NCBI GenBank assembly: GCA_947247005.1
Contig: OX365957.1
Coordinates: forward strand, 14,046,817 to 14,110,816
Source of the DNA: Spisula solida
Taxonomy: Eukaryota; Mollusca; Bivalvia; Venerida; Mactridae
DNA: 64,000 bases
Reading direction: 5' to 3'
In this document: positions 22,979-34,905 of the stretch, in pieces
How the letters are laid out: the number at the start of each line of letters is the position of its first letter
How positions within the stretch are numbered: position 1 is the first letter of the stretch
The notes under the pieces: model-generated
What the model saw: only the letters and a program-made list of their open reading frames with translations
Told to the model about the DNA's origin: nothing
Databases searched by the model: none
Position numbers and translations under genes: made by a program

Positions 22979-23227
22979 CAGGGGTGTCAATATTCCTGAT
23001 TATTCCGGAATTCCGGATTTATCTATCCTGAAAGAGCTATGATTTCTGACCAAAATGAAAGTTATTTGATGAAAATATCTCAAGAAATATCAAAAGTTAT
23101 GGTCAATTTAATCTGCCCTGAAGGATTTTACAAATGGAAACAATGTGGTTCCAGGGCTCTTGTTTGGCAAAAACGGTTGGTCGCATATGATTTTCAGGAT
23201 TTTTAACTTGGCTCTGTTGACACCCCT
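22979..23227. mobile_element. hAT-like MITE (CAGGGGTGTCAA family), copy 2
   Basis: Ends CAGGGGTGTCAA and TTGACACCCCT with a perfect 8-bp duplication GTATATTG. The interior matches the copy at 22058 (TTATTTGATGAAAATATCTC). Confidence 0.85.
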
Positions 23228-23482
23228 GTATATTGTCATCTCGTTTAAGCTGTATTATGGATCACAACTGGCTGTAACGGAATTCCATTGGACTAAAATA
23301 TTACCACGTGTTTCTGGTTGTTTGTGACACAGTAAGTTAGAACTGGTTATAATACAGTCCAGGGAAACTGGTTACAGGTGACTCAGACACCGTATATTAC
23401 TGAAATACTGTTAAGAAAAGGCATTAAGTGTGAATAAATGAATGAGTAAGATTTGGTTGCTGTAAAATAAGTGTGTTCATGA

Positions 23483-23729
23483 CAGGGGTCCTATAATTTT
23501 GGAATAATCCGGATTTTCTGCATTAGAAAGAATGAACTTTTCTGCAGAAAATAAAAGTTATTTGATGAAGAAATTCAAAGTTTTGACTTAGTTATGGCCA
23601 TTTGAAATTTCTAAAGCAGAATTTTAGCGATAAAACCATGTTTAAACTGAACTTTGGTAAAGGGGTGTGTACATATGGCACCCGAAACTCATTTTTAGGT
23701 TTGGGCATTAGGCCTCAGTAGAACCCCTG
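23483..23729. mobile_element. hAT-like MITE (CAGGGGTCCTA family)
   Basis: Ends CAGGGGTCCTATAATTT and GTAGAACCCCTG with TCATGA on both sides. Diverged relatives without clean ends are around 10267-10470, 16165-16325 and 31205-31470 (CTGCATTAGAAAGAATGAAC landmark). Confidence 0.7.
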
Positions 23730-24732
23730 TCATGATTGTGGTCCATAATAAAACATTCAGCTTTCTTTCATTGATCATTAGGATTAAAGCAGGCTTTAAT
23801 TTAGGGCAATACACTGTACATAATGTGTGTATATCCATAATAATCTTGTCATATTTTGTTATTCAGTGGTTTGATTGTTTCACCCAGTATTCTTGTTATC
23901 CTGTTGTTATATTGTGCATCAGTATTTCATTCATCATGCAATAATACATTCATTCATATTACTTGGCAACTTCACTGTACTCATCAAAATAACATACTTT
24001 TCCTAAAACCTGTCAGTCCAGCAATCGACATACATCTCAGACTTTGAGACAAAATCTGATCGAGGCCGGCAGACGTTTATGACAAAATCTGATTTGGACG
24101 GCAAATGTTTATAAATAGAATTTCGTCTGAATTTGACATGTCTTGCTAACTTTTTGTATTTTATATTTTTACATCCGCATGGTTTTGTTCATTCTCGACC
24201 CTCGTATAAGTCATCTGGAATCATAGTCTAAAGTGTCTAAGGAACTTGACTAACCACTGATGTATGAGGATGGGTTTTGAACTTATTTATATATTGATTT
24301 ATGGCCTAGGTACTACATGTAGTGTGTGCAAGGGTTTAACACAAGGTGCTGAACCTTCCAGGGTCATTTTGAGGGTTTTCTTGCTGAATTTGACCATTTC
24401 ATAGCTAAATACTTAATATATTGAAAGTTATCCAAAACCAACCCTTCAGTTAGAATCCCAAAGTGCAGAATGTGGCTTTTTAGGCATTTCAATGTGTCAA
24501 TTTTGTTAATTTATGGTTTAAATGAAACACATGGTGCATCGGTCTGTCTCTTAATATATTGGTGACTATGTTGTAATATAATGTTAAATCATGGAATTGT
24601 CAAAATGTCAGAAAAATTTCTTTTGAGTGTTATCATTCGTTATCTGCCTACTTAGATATTCCTTACGTCGTTCATTAATCATTAATCATGTTGCCAGAAC
24701 ATTAAATTTTGTTGTTTTACTGATCATTAATT

Positions 24733-25020
24733 TTTATGCCCCCGTATCGATAGATCGGGAGGCATATAGTGATTCACCTGTCCGTCCGTTCGTCCGTCCG
24801 TCCGTCCTGGTTAACCCAAATTGACCGTTTCTTCTAGCATCATTATGGCTTGCTACAAAGCTTCCAAACTTGCATGGATGTTGTATATGAACACTCTCCA
24901 CACACCTGTATCACCTGACCCCATTTTGACCTTCACCTTGACCTAATTTTGGACTTAAGACTTACTTATGGACAAGGCTTCCACAGGGGGGCATAAGCGT
25001 TTATTGAACGCAGTCTTGTT
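24733..25020 (+). repeat. Satellite-like dispersed repeat (TATGCCCCC family), single unit
   Basis: 288-bp basic unit without internal expansion, with the same termini as the copies at 12351 and 28217. The first 35 bp form an imperfect hairpin (TATGCCCCCG with GGGAGGCATA). Confidence 0.85.
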
Positions 25021-25162
25021 TTCATTTCATTAATTCAATTGTTACCTAACATTGTCACTCATCAATTCATTTCTATTACATAATTGTTCAATTTGATATT
25101 AACTAGATATATGATCTGAGTATTGTTTTAAATAAAGTTCTTTTTGGTTCAATCTTATTATA

Positions 25163-25424
25163 ATTAGACCCTTACATTTGCTCCATTTCTTTACACTGTT
25201 AAGAGGTCTGACATTACTCCATAAGAGGCTATGTTCAAATGACCTCTAGCGCACGATGACGTCACGTAGCCTCAGCAGTGTTTCACTGCACTTTCAGATT
25301 TGTAATAGCGGCGATTTGATTGGATGACGTTAAGTTCACATCATGACCTCACACATAGTGTCATCAGATCCTATATCAGCGTAAAGTAGTGAAGCGTAAT
25401 AAGGGTCTGATTTTAATGAGATTG
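25163..25424. mobile_element. MITE with TIR CTCATTAAAATCAGACCC, copy 3
   Basis: It reads TAATTAGACCCTTACATTTG to GGGTCTGATTTTAATGAG. The interior matches the two other copies. Confidence 0.7.
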
Positions 25425-25631
25425 CTTTTGGTTATAAATAAGATTATTGTCACAAATGTTTTTTTCTGTTCGTAATATTGAAAGTTTGTATTGTGATGAG
25501 AACTACTATGTTGACCCTTTACTCCATGCTGACACCTTTGATAGATCTGAAACAATCTTCATGCTCATATTTTGTCAGATTTCCAAGCAGTTTAACAAAT
25601 CTCCAAGCAGATGTCCTAGAATCACCGATTA

Positions 25632-25839
25632 CTGTAAACCAATTTACTTTCGCGAATACTAACTTTCGCATTTTGCTGATCATCGGCATATTCTCGACTA
25701 CAAATTTTCGCGTTTTCAAGTTCCCTGCAATGTCTATATTAATGTTTTTAGCACTTTCATGGCAACTTAATTTGGCTAAATTCTACCACTCACGAACTCC
25801 ACAAAATTAAATCGGACGAAAAAATTTCTTGGTTTACAG
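25632..25839. mobile_element. TA-flanked MITE (CTGTAAACCAA family), copy 1
   Basis: Ends CTGTAAACCAATTTACTTTC and CTTGGTTTACAG, flanked by TA. It explains the apparent ORFs of 25478-25810. Confidence 0.8.
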
Positions 25840-25930
25840 TATCTTTTGAATAGTTTTTCAGTCCCAAAAAATTGTTTCCAGTATCCAACCTACCCTAAAA
25901 ATTGATGCTGTTTGTACTTTTTGAGGGTGA

Positions 25931-25947
25931 GGGGGGGGGGGGGGGGG
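25931..25947. repeat. Poly-G tract
   Basis: 17-nt G homopolymer. A likely sequencing-length ambiguity. Confidence 0.9.
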
Positions 25948-26939
25948 AGTTTCTCTTTCTTTACGTAAAAAATAACTTTCCAACCTATCAGCCCTATTTT
26001 TTTCAGGGCATGTTGCCAGTAACAAGTATTTTTTATTACACCATGGCAAATTAATGTTGATAAGACAGTAGTGCTCTATGGAGTAAAGGGTTATTAAATT
26101 TAATTGAGTTAGCAAGTCAGTTTTGATAATAAACTATTTATCATTTATTCAGTTATTTAACAAAATCATGATTCCAATTTACTAGCAAGATCCTGTATAA
26201 TTGTATGAAATCAATCTATCAAGTCTTGTCTACAAATTTCTCCAATAAAATACGTTTTTGTTACGGTAGTGAAGCAATTAACATTGCTGATCAACCTGTT
26301 TGTTAATTTGTTAGTCACACAAGTGACAACTTTGGTTTTTCTTGTTCTACGTTATTTTTGCCATGAATAAATCATCTAGTTTTCATATACCTGCTTTGTG
26401 TTATTGTGGATAGATGGTACAACCTACAGACCATCACCTAATCTCTTGAAAAATTGTAACCTGTGGTTATCTTGGTTCGAGTTATGAAAGAGATATTGAT
26501 TGTTCGCACCAAGATCAAATCTTTTAGAAATCTCAGCTGAAATTAAAAAGACAATGGCTAAATCTCTAGGAAAATTTCAATCAGAGAGGAATCTTAGCTC
26601 AAACATGAGATTTATTCCATATAAGGACAGTCTCAAAATCAGTATTGCACCATCCGGTGACTATATGGTGCTGGGTATATTACAGTATTCAACTTTTAAT
26701 TTGAGCAAAAAATTTCATCTATGAGCTGATATTTCTGTTATAGATACATAGACACTGTAGCCTGGAATACAAGGCTAATGAACTCAATTTGAGGTCAGTT
26801 CCGTGGCCAGTTAAGCATGAATGTCCAAGCAGTGCCAACATTCTGTAGCATGTAACAGTCTGCAGGGTATTATAACTTGACACATTTGTAGTGCATGACC
26901 ATCCCTGTCTAATGGTCCAATGACCTTTGACATCAAGGG

Positions 26940-27122
26940 AAGAGATAGAAATATTGTGTGTATAGCACCGATACAAGCTGGACTACTTCTTTGTTCTTTT
27001 AAGCAGTTCATCCCTCAAGTTGAGTGGGAAAAACTGAAAAGCATTTCTGAAATTTCAAGTGCCCTGGCCAAGATTTGAACGAGGGCCATCCCTATTGGTT
27101 AATCTAGAGTACTTACCATGGT
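26940..27122 (-). mobile_element. tRNA-derived SINE (family A), truncated
   Basis: Minus strand: diverged tRNA-like head (27120-27055), then TTCAGAAATGCTTTTCAG and TATCGGTGCTATACACAC, matching the SINE at 4402-4753. Confidence 0.5.
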
Positions 27123-27204
27123 TCCATCCATCCTTTGCGTGATAACTTCTAGCATTATATCAATACAGCACTGTATGTAGATTTAAGAAATAAACTATGA
27201 AAAC

Positions 27205-27338
27205 CCTTTGTATACCGGCTGTTTTACAATGGTTTGGAGTTCTGACGCGTAGGAATTAACCACGAAGGCCGTAGGCCTGAGTGATTAATAACAAGCATCA
27301 GAATGACAAACCATTGTATAACAGCCGGTATACAACGG
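27205..27338. repeat. Hairpin element (TATACCGGCTGT)
   Basis: CTTTGTATACCGGCTGTTTT and complement are separated by about 65 bp. A half copy with near-identical sequence occurs at 3155-3223 (GACGCGTAGGAATTAACCAC shared). Confidence 0.65.
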
Positions 27339-27666
27339 CTTTTGAATATTTTATTTCGATTCTAACATGATTTAAACTCGGAATTATATATTAAGCCAGT
27401 GTTATTTTGCGAGATCTATGTTGTTTACGTAACTTGTTTACCTGCATGACGTCATAAAAACGACATGACGTCATTTTTCATTGTATATCGGCCGATATAC
27501 GACGTTATGATTTGTTCTTTGTATATATAGGCGAAATCGCTGGTCATGTTAGAATCTTCTGTAATACATGGCAGCCAGTTGACAATCCAATGGATGGATT
27601 TCCAGGAATTTACTTTATCATCCAGCACTAACATGCTCTTCCACATCAAGCAACTGACAACCCTTG

Positions 27667-27855
27667 TGGGAGGGGGGATTAACCCCTGTGGGAGGGGGGA
27701 TTAACCCCTGTGGGAGGGGGGATTAACCCCTGTGGGAGGGGGGATTAACCACTGTGGGAGGGGGGATTAACCCCTGTGGGAGGGGGGATTAACCACTATG
27801 GGAGGGGGGATTAACCACTGTGGGAGGGGGGATTAACCACTGTGGGAGGGGGGAT
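27667..27855. repeat. 23-bp G-rich tandem repeat, about 8-9 copies
   Basis: Unit GTGGGAGGGGGGATTAACCC plus CT, with CCC/CAC variation. Each unit supplies GGGAGGGGGG, so four neighbours could form a G-quadruplex. There are no spacers, so it is not CRISPR. Confidence 0.9.
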
Positions 27856-27955
27856 TGAGGACAGAACACTGAAGCCAATGTTCAGACAAGCATAACTTGC
27901 AAATAAACAGGAAGAAGTAGAAATTTGCTCACCATGATACCTACTGACAAATATA

Positions 27956-29166
27956 CACTGCCCACCAAAATAAGTATACAGATGGTATTTGCCCACTTAC
28001 TTGCCTGTAATGATACTATTTGCAGAACAGTAAAGCAACAATATATTTGAAGAAACTGAACATTTTTGTTTATTAAATGGAAAGGCCATACATTAATTGG
28101 TACCCTAGGTGCAAAATCTAGTTTCTTTGTCCCTCTTGAATGGTAACTTTGTCACAAAAAGATGGAAAATTAAGCCTTTTTGAGCACATGGTTCTTTTAG
28201 TTCCGAACATCTTCATTTTTATGCCCCCCCTATCGATAGATGGGGAGGCATATAGTGATTCACCTGTCCGTCCGTCCATTCGTCCGTCCTGATTAACCCA
28301 AATTGACAGTTTCTTCTAGCATTATTATGGCTTGCTACAAAGCTTCCATACTTGCATGGATGTTGTATATGAACACTCTCCACACGCCTGTATCACCTGA
28401 CCTCATTTTGACCTTCACCTAATTTTGGACTTAGACTTATTGAAGGGCCATATTCTTGGTTAACCCAAATTGACCGTTTCTTCTAGCATTTGTATGGCTT
28501 GCTACAAAGCTTTCATACTTGCATGGATGTTGTATATGAACACTCTCTACACACCTGTATCATTTGACACCATTTCGACCTTCACCTTGACTTAATTTGG
28601 ACTAAGACTTATTGAAGGGCCAAATTCTTGGTTAACCCAAATTGACCGTTTCTTCTAGCATTAATATGGCTTGCTACAAAGCTTTCATACTTGCATGGTT
28701 GTTGTATTTGAACGTTCTCTACACACCTATATCACCTAACCTCATTTTGACCGTCACATTGACCTATGTTTGGACTTAGACTTATTAAGCGTCTAATTTT
28801 GGTTAAACCAAATTGACAGTTTCGTTTTACATCATGTTTATCATGGTGTTGCCTTAAAACTTGGCATACTTGTTTACCATCATAAGCCCCTTACATTATC
28901 AAAGCCATGTAACACTATCCAAGTTGACATTATTACAGAATTATGGCCCCTGATTGACTTAGATTTTTATGGGCAAGGCTTCCATGGGGGCATAAGCGTT
29001 TATTGAACGCAGTCTTGTTACTTCTATCTCTATTTTGACTCATTTAGTTGCTGTAGTTTCCGAAACTAGTATAATTATGACCGTCTGATAAACAGATATC
29101 GAATAATTTAACCAAGTTTAATTTTGCAACAATTATTTACTGTATACTTATTTTTGGTGGGTACTG
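27956..29166. mobile_element. TA-flanked MITE (CACTGCCCAC family), interrupted copy
   Basis: It is colinear with the element at 304-707, except that an 800-bp satellite-like repeat (28217-29020) interrupts it after TTCCGAACATCTTCAT. The termini CACTGCCCACCAAAATAAG match. Confidence 0.85.
28217..29020 (+). repeat. Satellite-like dispersed repeat (TATGCCCCC...GCAGTCTTGTT), nested copy
   Basis: It begins TTTTATGCCCCCCCTATCGA and ends GCGTTTATTGAACGCAGTC. Internally a segment of about 160 bp (GACCGTTTCTTCTAGCATTA through GGACTTAGACTTATTGAAGG) is tandemly repeated about four times. It is inserted in a MITE. Confidence 0.85.
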
Positions 29167-29219
29167 TATATATTTGTTAAAATTTTAAGTCCCGCTGGTT
29201 AACAGTATTTTAGTCATAT

Positions 29220-29440
29220 GGGTACTGTTTTATCAAAGCACTTACGGAAAACATAAACTTATGATCAAATTCAAATTATTTATAATTTGTATACACTAAA
29301 GTGTGGTAAATGCAGCTGCAGTACTTAATAATAATTTAGTTAATAAATTACTACAAACCATATCCATCACCAGTTTGCAGCTGCTACAGAATTAATAATA
29401 TTTTGAAATTTTTAGTAAGTGCTTTGATAAAACAGTACCC
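29220..29440. mobile_element. MITE with TIR ACTGTTTTATCAAAGCACTTA, copy 2
   Basis: Ends GGTACTGTTTTATCAAAGCA and GCTTTGATAAAACAGTACC. A half copy is at 59514-59600. Confidence 0.75.
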
Positions 29441-29524
29441 TGGAGACTACCAAGCCACATAATCCTGACACCAGCGATTGCCTAGAACCAACTATGCTGA
29501 CCTCACACGCTCCAAGCAGATGCC

Positions 29525-29600
29525 ATACCACTACGCTTGACCACTCTACCACTACGCTTGGCCACTCTACCACTACGCTTGACCACTCTACCACTACGCT
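29525..29600. repeat. 21-bp tandem repeat, about 3.5 copies
   Basis: Unit CCACTCTACCACTACGCTTG plus A or G. Confidence 0.85.
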
Positions 29601-30039
29601 ATCGAGGCAGAGTCCAGTAAATATACCAAAACAAAAGCATAAATAATGAACAAGTTTTAATCAAAATAGTAACAAATGGCGAATGAATCAAAAACATGTT
29701 TATAAAACATTAACAAACAGAGATTCCACAATAAGGCCAAAAATAAAATATTGCTTGTTTACCCTTCCCTATCCTACCCAAGCAAAGTCCTCTACCCAAA
29801 ATAATTTTTGACCCTTTGAAATTTTTTTTTATAAAAATAGTCAGGTATGAGAGTACAATTTTTTTTTATTGACAATAAAAACAATATTTTACTTACCTAC
29901 CTACCTACTCAACCCTAATTGACCAGGGTCAGGAAGGGAACACAAACAATATTTTATTTTTGGCCTAACCAGGATTCCAAACAAGAAGGCAAAGTGGCCC
30001 TTTATTGCTCACCTGAGTACTGGTACCAGCTTTCATATA

Positions 30040-30245
30040 CTATAAACCAAGAAATTTTTTGTGCAATTTAATTTCGCTGAGTTCGCTAGTGGTAGAATTG
30101 CGCAAAATTAAGTCGCCACATAAGTGCTAAAACATTAATATGGACATTGCGGGAAACTTAAAAGCGAGAAAATTTGTATTTGCGAATATGCCTACGATCA
30201 ACAAAACACGAAAGTTAGTATTCGCAAAAGTAAATTGGTTTACAG
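30040..30245. mobile_element. TA-flanked MITE (CTGTAAACCAA family), copy 2, inverted
   Basis: Ends CTATAAACCAAGAAATTTTT and AAATTGGTTTACAG. Reverse orientation relative to 25632-25839. Confidence 0.8.
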
Positions 30246-30849
30246 TAGTACTTCAGGACACCCCATGATCTAGTTTTTTACCCCAAGATGACTCGTATGC
30301 AGTCCCAACCTAGATTTCATCAAAACAAATATTCTGACCAAATATTACTAACATCGGATGAAAAATTACATCCTCTATGGCATACACAAGGTTTTTCCAA
30401 GATTTGACCCTGTGACCTAGGTATTTGTAACCCTTGAAGACCCATGTACTTTTGTAACAGGTGAGCTAAAACAGCTCATCACTCTGCTGTATCAAGGTTC
30501 ATGAATAATGATTATCTTATAATCTACCCTAAAGAACATTTTAATTTAAATGCTTATGATAGTTCCGCCAAATTTCCATGAGCCTAACTAAAGCAATACA
30601 TGAGAAACTTTAGTCATAATAATATATGACGCCTAAAAACACCATCCAAATTCGCCAAGGTAATAGGCTTTCCATTTAGGAAAACGTTAAATACACAGAA
30701 TATGACACATATTGAATCAATATCAACATTAATATATCTATGTAAAACAATTTGGCAGTGTCTAATAAAACAAATATTTAAACATTGTTTGACAGTCTTT
30801 GTCAAGATATTCAGCACACAAAATGATAAAATAAAAAATATTGTAAAAC

Positions 30850-31035
30850 ATGACTATATGCCTGCCCAATCACCTTGACCTCTAGTGTTCAATGTCACCT
30901 TGACCTGCTGACCTATAAAAGCAGTTAGAGGTCAAACACAGGTCATGTCCAATCACCTTGACCTTTAAGTGTTCAAGGTCACCTTGACTTGCTGACCTCA
31001 AAAAGCAGTTAAGAGGTCAAATAAAGGTCATGACT
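30850..31035. repeat. Two tandem copies of an 86-bp TGACCT/AGGTCA-rich unit
   Basis: CAATCACCTTGACCTCTAGT and CAATCACCTTGACCTTTAAG start the two units. Each ends with AGAGGTCAAA then AGGTCATG. Confidence 0.75.
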
Positions 31036-32283
31036 AATCTCCCTGTCCATCTTCAGAACTACTAGCAGGTTCTTATTCAAAATACAAAGACTAACACTTG
31101 GTCTTAAAATTAAGACTGAAACTCGGTCTTACAATTTACAAAATTTAAATTGACTAGAATTTCTTTTCTAATGTATCTAAACCAATGATAGTCTGCATCA
31201 TGGTTCTTACCTACAATTCTGCAATAGAAAGACTAAACATTTCTGCAGAAAATAAACTTTATTTGATTAGTACTTTCACAAGTTAGGGTGATTAGAAACT
31301 TCATAAGATGAACTTTAACAATAAAACAATGCTAATGCTTGAACTAAGTTTTGGAGTAGGGGTGTGTGCTAACAGCAGCTAACGGCACCCGAAACAGACT
31401 AATAGGTGTATGCAAGCAGCACCAGATTCAGACCTGCAACTCATTTTCCTGACTGGACATTATGCCTCAGTTTGATGTCTGTAGTTCATGTGAATGTCAA
31501 CTAATATTTTAGTCAATACAAGAACAGCTTTAACATTAACTGTGCAAGTTTCAGTCTTAAACTGTTTGAGACTAAAGGACCTAGATTCAAACATTTTCTA
31601 TTTTATTGATTGAACCTAAGTTTGGTCAATTCACAGACCAAACCAACAGCAAAATAGTTTTACTTATTCCAAGTGGAGACATACTTAACAAGACAACAGG
31701 ACCCTCAGTAACTAAGAATTTAACACAAAATAACATAAGTAATATAGAACAAAATGCAAAAGACTAATAATATGAAATGAATAAAATTTAACTGACAGAC
31801 TTCCAGTTTTGTCACCATTTGGCCTAAAAAAGTTGTTTGTTGCCCAAGTATCCAAACCTCCCCAAAATATTTGCTATCTTATGGCAAACTGGAAAATGTC
31901 AAATCTTTATCGCTACTTTTTAAAGAGAAGATTATCAGACCTACCCCTTATATTTTTTGGGACATGATACTGGAAACCAACAATTTTTTTAGGCCTTTGA
32001 AGTCACATATATGTGTATGTAACTTTTGCATCAATAACATTTCCTTTCCTATAACACAAAAATAACAATATAAATTCAATGACTGTGTATCATAATAACA
32101 TACCTCTGACTAAGAGATCACTCAAATTATTTTCCTGAGACAATACAATGTAACTTAACATATACTTAATGATCTCTTGTACATTCGCAATCCAAGTTAC
32201 ATCTCAGCTCAAACATTCTTGTACAATATTGTTGAGATCACTAGTATTTCCATATGACCCTGGTCTCAAAAAATCTGTATCAC

Positions 32284-32570
32284 AACAAGACTGCGTTCAA
32301 TAAACGCTTATGCCCCCTGTGGAAGCCTTGTCCATAAATAAGTCTAAGTCCAAAATTAGGTCAAGGTGAAGGTCAAAATGGGGTCAGGTGATACAGGTGT
32401 GTGGAGAGTGTTCATATACAACATCCATGCAAGTTTGGAAGCTTTGTAGCAAGCCATAATGATGCTAGAAGAAACGGTCAATTTGGGTTAACCAGGACGG
32501 ACGGACGAACGAACGGACGGACAGGTGAATCACTATATGCCTCCCCATCTATCGATACGGGGGCATAAAA
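32284..32570 (-). repeat. Satellite-like dispersed repeat (TATGCCCCC family), inverted copy
   Basis: 287-bp basic unit in reverse orientation, nearly identical to 24733-25020. Confidence 0.85.
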
Positions 32571-32924
32571 AAGAACCATTGAACAGAGTGTATTACAGAA
32601 AACATTTTATAGCACCTTGAGATTCCTCTCAAACTTAAGACACTGATTTGAGTACAATCACAATTTGATCTGAGATTTCTACTTCAGCTATGGTATCAAG
32701 TAAGTGGTTCAACAGTTAAGATAGAGATGTGGAAATGTTGGTAAATTCCGTGGATATATCCTCTATAATAAGTTTTAGCCCACAAACATCACCTAACAAA
32801 GAAATATCAGAAAATAATTTACCATGGCACATGTAAGACATTAAATGTACAAATATTTGTATGAGACTTTTACCTCCATAAGGCAGTGAACAAATGTACA
32901 AAAACATACATCATAACACTTGTG

Positions 32925-33022
32925 AAATGTTCTAAAACACTTACAAAATGTTCTAAAACACTAACAAAATGTTCTAAAACACTTACAAAATGTTCTAAAA
33001 CACTTACAAAATGTTCTAAAGT
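32925..33022. repeat. 21-bp tandem repeat, about 5 copies
   Basis: Unit AAAATGTTCTAAAACACTTA plus C. It gives the repeating KCSKTLT peptide in one frame, not a gene. Confidence 0.85.
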
Positions 33023-33413
33023 ATTCCAGATTATCTCCTTAAAACAAAGGGCTCATCTTCATAGCTATTTTTTACACAATTTTTTAACATGACTTTTTAA
33101 TGTTTGTTTAAAATTCACAGCAAAGTTTCCCTGCTTTTTACACAAAACATGGCATTGCACATGTTTGTTTGTTTAAAATTACCGCAAATTTTCATGACAT
33201 TTTTCCCTGCATCATACTGTTATTGTCAATGTTACTACGCTCAAACAGTGTTTAGTTTAGGAGATAAATTTATTTTACATTGCTACGTATAGACAATCAT
33301 AGTAAAATCACCACAATATTGTGTCCAGTATAATGATACATGTTCTACAAAATACGATATATTGATACACACATTCATAATCCACATGATGTCTTATAAC
33401 AATACATGTATTA

Positions 33414-33562
33414 GGCCTTTTTCGACTGGGCTGTTTCACGGAGCAGGTTATAGCCTGGTTCCCGTCCCCAATATTACTATAGCAGTACTGTAGTGTACAG
33501 TAATACTGGAAAAGGGAACCAGACCAAGACCTGCTCCACGAAACAGCCAAGTCGAAAAAGCC
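33414..33562. mobile_element. Palindromic MITE (149 bp)
   Basis: Ends GCCTTTTTCGACTGGGCTGT and complement, then CTGGTTCCC arms. Most of the element can form one hairpin. Confidence 0.7.
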
Positions 33563-34477
33563 AATTATCTCCACATTGACAAAAATGTATTATGGCAAAC
33601 AGAAAGTGAGCAAGATTCAATATTATCATACCTGCACTTTTGAGAGATCAATATATAAACATTATATAAACATAACAGTGTTTAGTTCAATACTAAATAC
33701 GATATCATGATTTTTGAAAATACCTAGTCAACATACTCATCAACATCACCATACTCTTTTCCAGAATACAGTGATATCAATACAACATGTCACTTTAAAA
33801 TCAGGGCAGTTCTAGGGAATAAGACCGAGTCCCGATCTCCCGAAGCATCTCAAGTAGAAATCCCATCTCAAATTGAGATTTTGCACAAATCAGAGTCAGA
33901 ATTTACAATAAAATTGGTGGTTCGAGCTCTTTTAATGTTACTGTAATAAACTAAGAGTTAGATTTTCTGTTTTGTGATGGGAATTTTGAGTCCAGCCTCC
34001 CACGGATGTTATCTTAAAGACACATGGCAATATTTGAGATGAGATTTAACTCAGATTGAGATGTTTCGGGAGATCGGGGTCGGACAAAAGAATAACAGTA
34101 AAAAAACACCACTATCAATAAATTTGAATTCCTCCGACAACTCTGCAGAATCAAGATTTTGAATTTGTTGTTATTCTTATACCCAGGCCCCCAATTCCCA
34201 TGAAAAATACTTAAGCTATTGCTTAGCTAAGATTGCTACTTTAAAGTATTGCCTTGGTTGTTAAATGATCTATATACATTTGGTACTTGTATAATATTAT
34301 TGTTTCATCTCATTGAGATGCAAATTTAAAAGAGCAATACAAAATATGTCCGGTTTTTACAGAAAATAATGTTTTGAAGTTATAAACATCTAAAGGTAAG
34401 TAAAAACTTAAGTCTGTTGTAACCATAACAGTATGAGATACATTTTTGTTGCATATTGTTGCAAAAATCACTAACTA

Positions 34478-34714
34478 CAGGGTGTAAATAAAGTCTGTTC
34501 TCAAAATTTAACTTCATATAAAGTTTTAATAAACTTTGTACAGGGTAAACAATTTTAATTTCTTACCCTTATAGCTTCATTTAATACCAAAAACATTAGT
34601 AATTTAGAACAATGGAAGAACCATTTTGATTTTAATCTAAATTTTCAAACTTTTCTGAGGTCAGAAAAAACTGTTGTAACTTAAACATTGAGAACAAACT
34701 TTTTTAACACCCTG
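34478..34714. mobile_element. TA-flanked MITE (CAGGGTGTTAAAAAAGT family), copy 2
   Basis: Ends CAGGGTGTAAATAAAGTCTG and AACTTTTTTAACACCCTG, flanked by TA. It lies about 190 bp past the stop of the SH3/zinc-finger gene, mirroring the position of copy 1 after ING. Confidence 0.8.
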
Positions 34715-34905
34715 TATATTATTAATTAGCAATAAATACAGTTTCTGGAAGCAATCTACATCACAAGACTATAATAGTAGCCATATAATAAATTCAAAAT
34801 AACAGTCTTAGCTCAGCAATTACTTCAGTCTTTTTTGTGGACTTTTTCTAGCACTAAGAACATTGACAAGAGGTGGCATGTGATTTTAAGTAACATTGAG
34901 ACATA

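Larger units (their letters stand above)
20353..34905. other. ING 3' flank and gene-free repeat region
   Basis: The ING 3' UTR begins here. Possible AATAAA signals are at about 21147 and 21376, but both fall in or near MITEs, so the end is unresolved. The rest is MITEs, satellite-like repeats, SINE fragments and minisatellites. No coding exon was recognised on either strand. Confidence 0.55.

Noticed and set aside
25478..25810. 110-codon plus ORF
   Set aside because: Largely overlaps a TA-flanked MITE at 25632-25839; no domain or signal features.
27667..27855. CRISPR-like direct repeats
   Set aside because: Repeats are contiguous with no unique spacers, in a eukaryotic genome.
32886..33092. 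ORF with KCSKTLT repeats
   Set aside because: 21-bp tandem repeat translated by chance.
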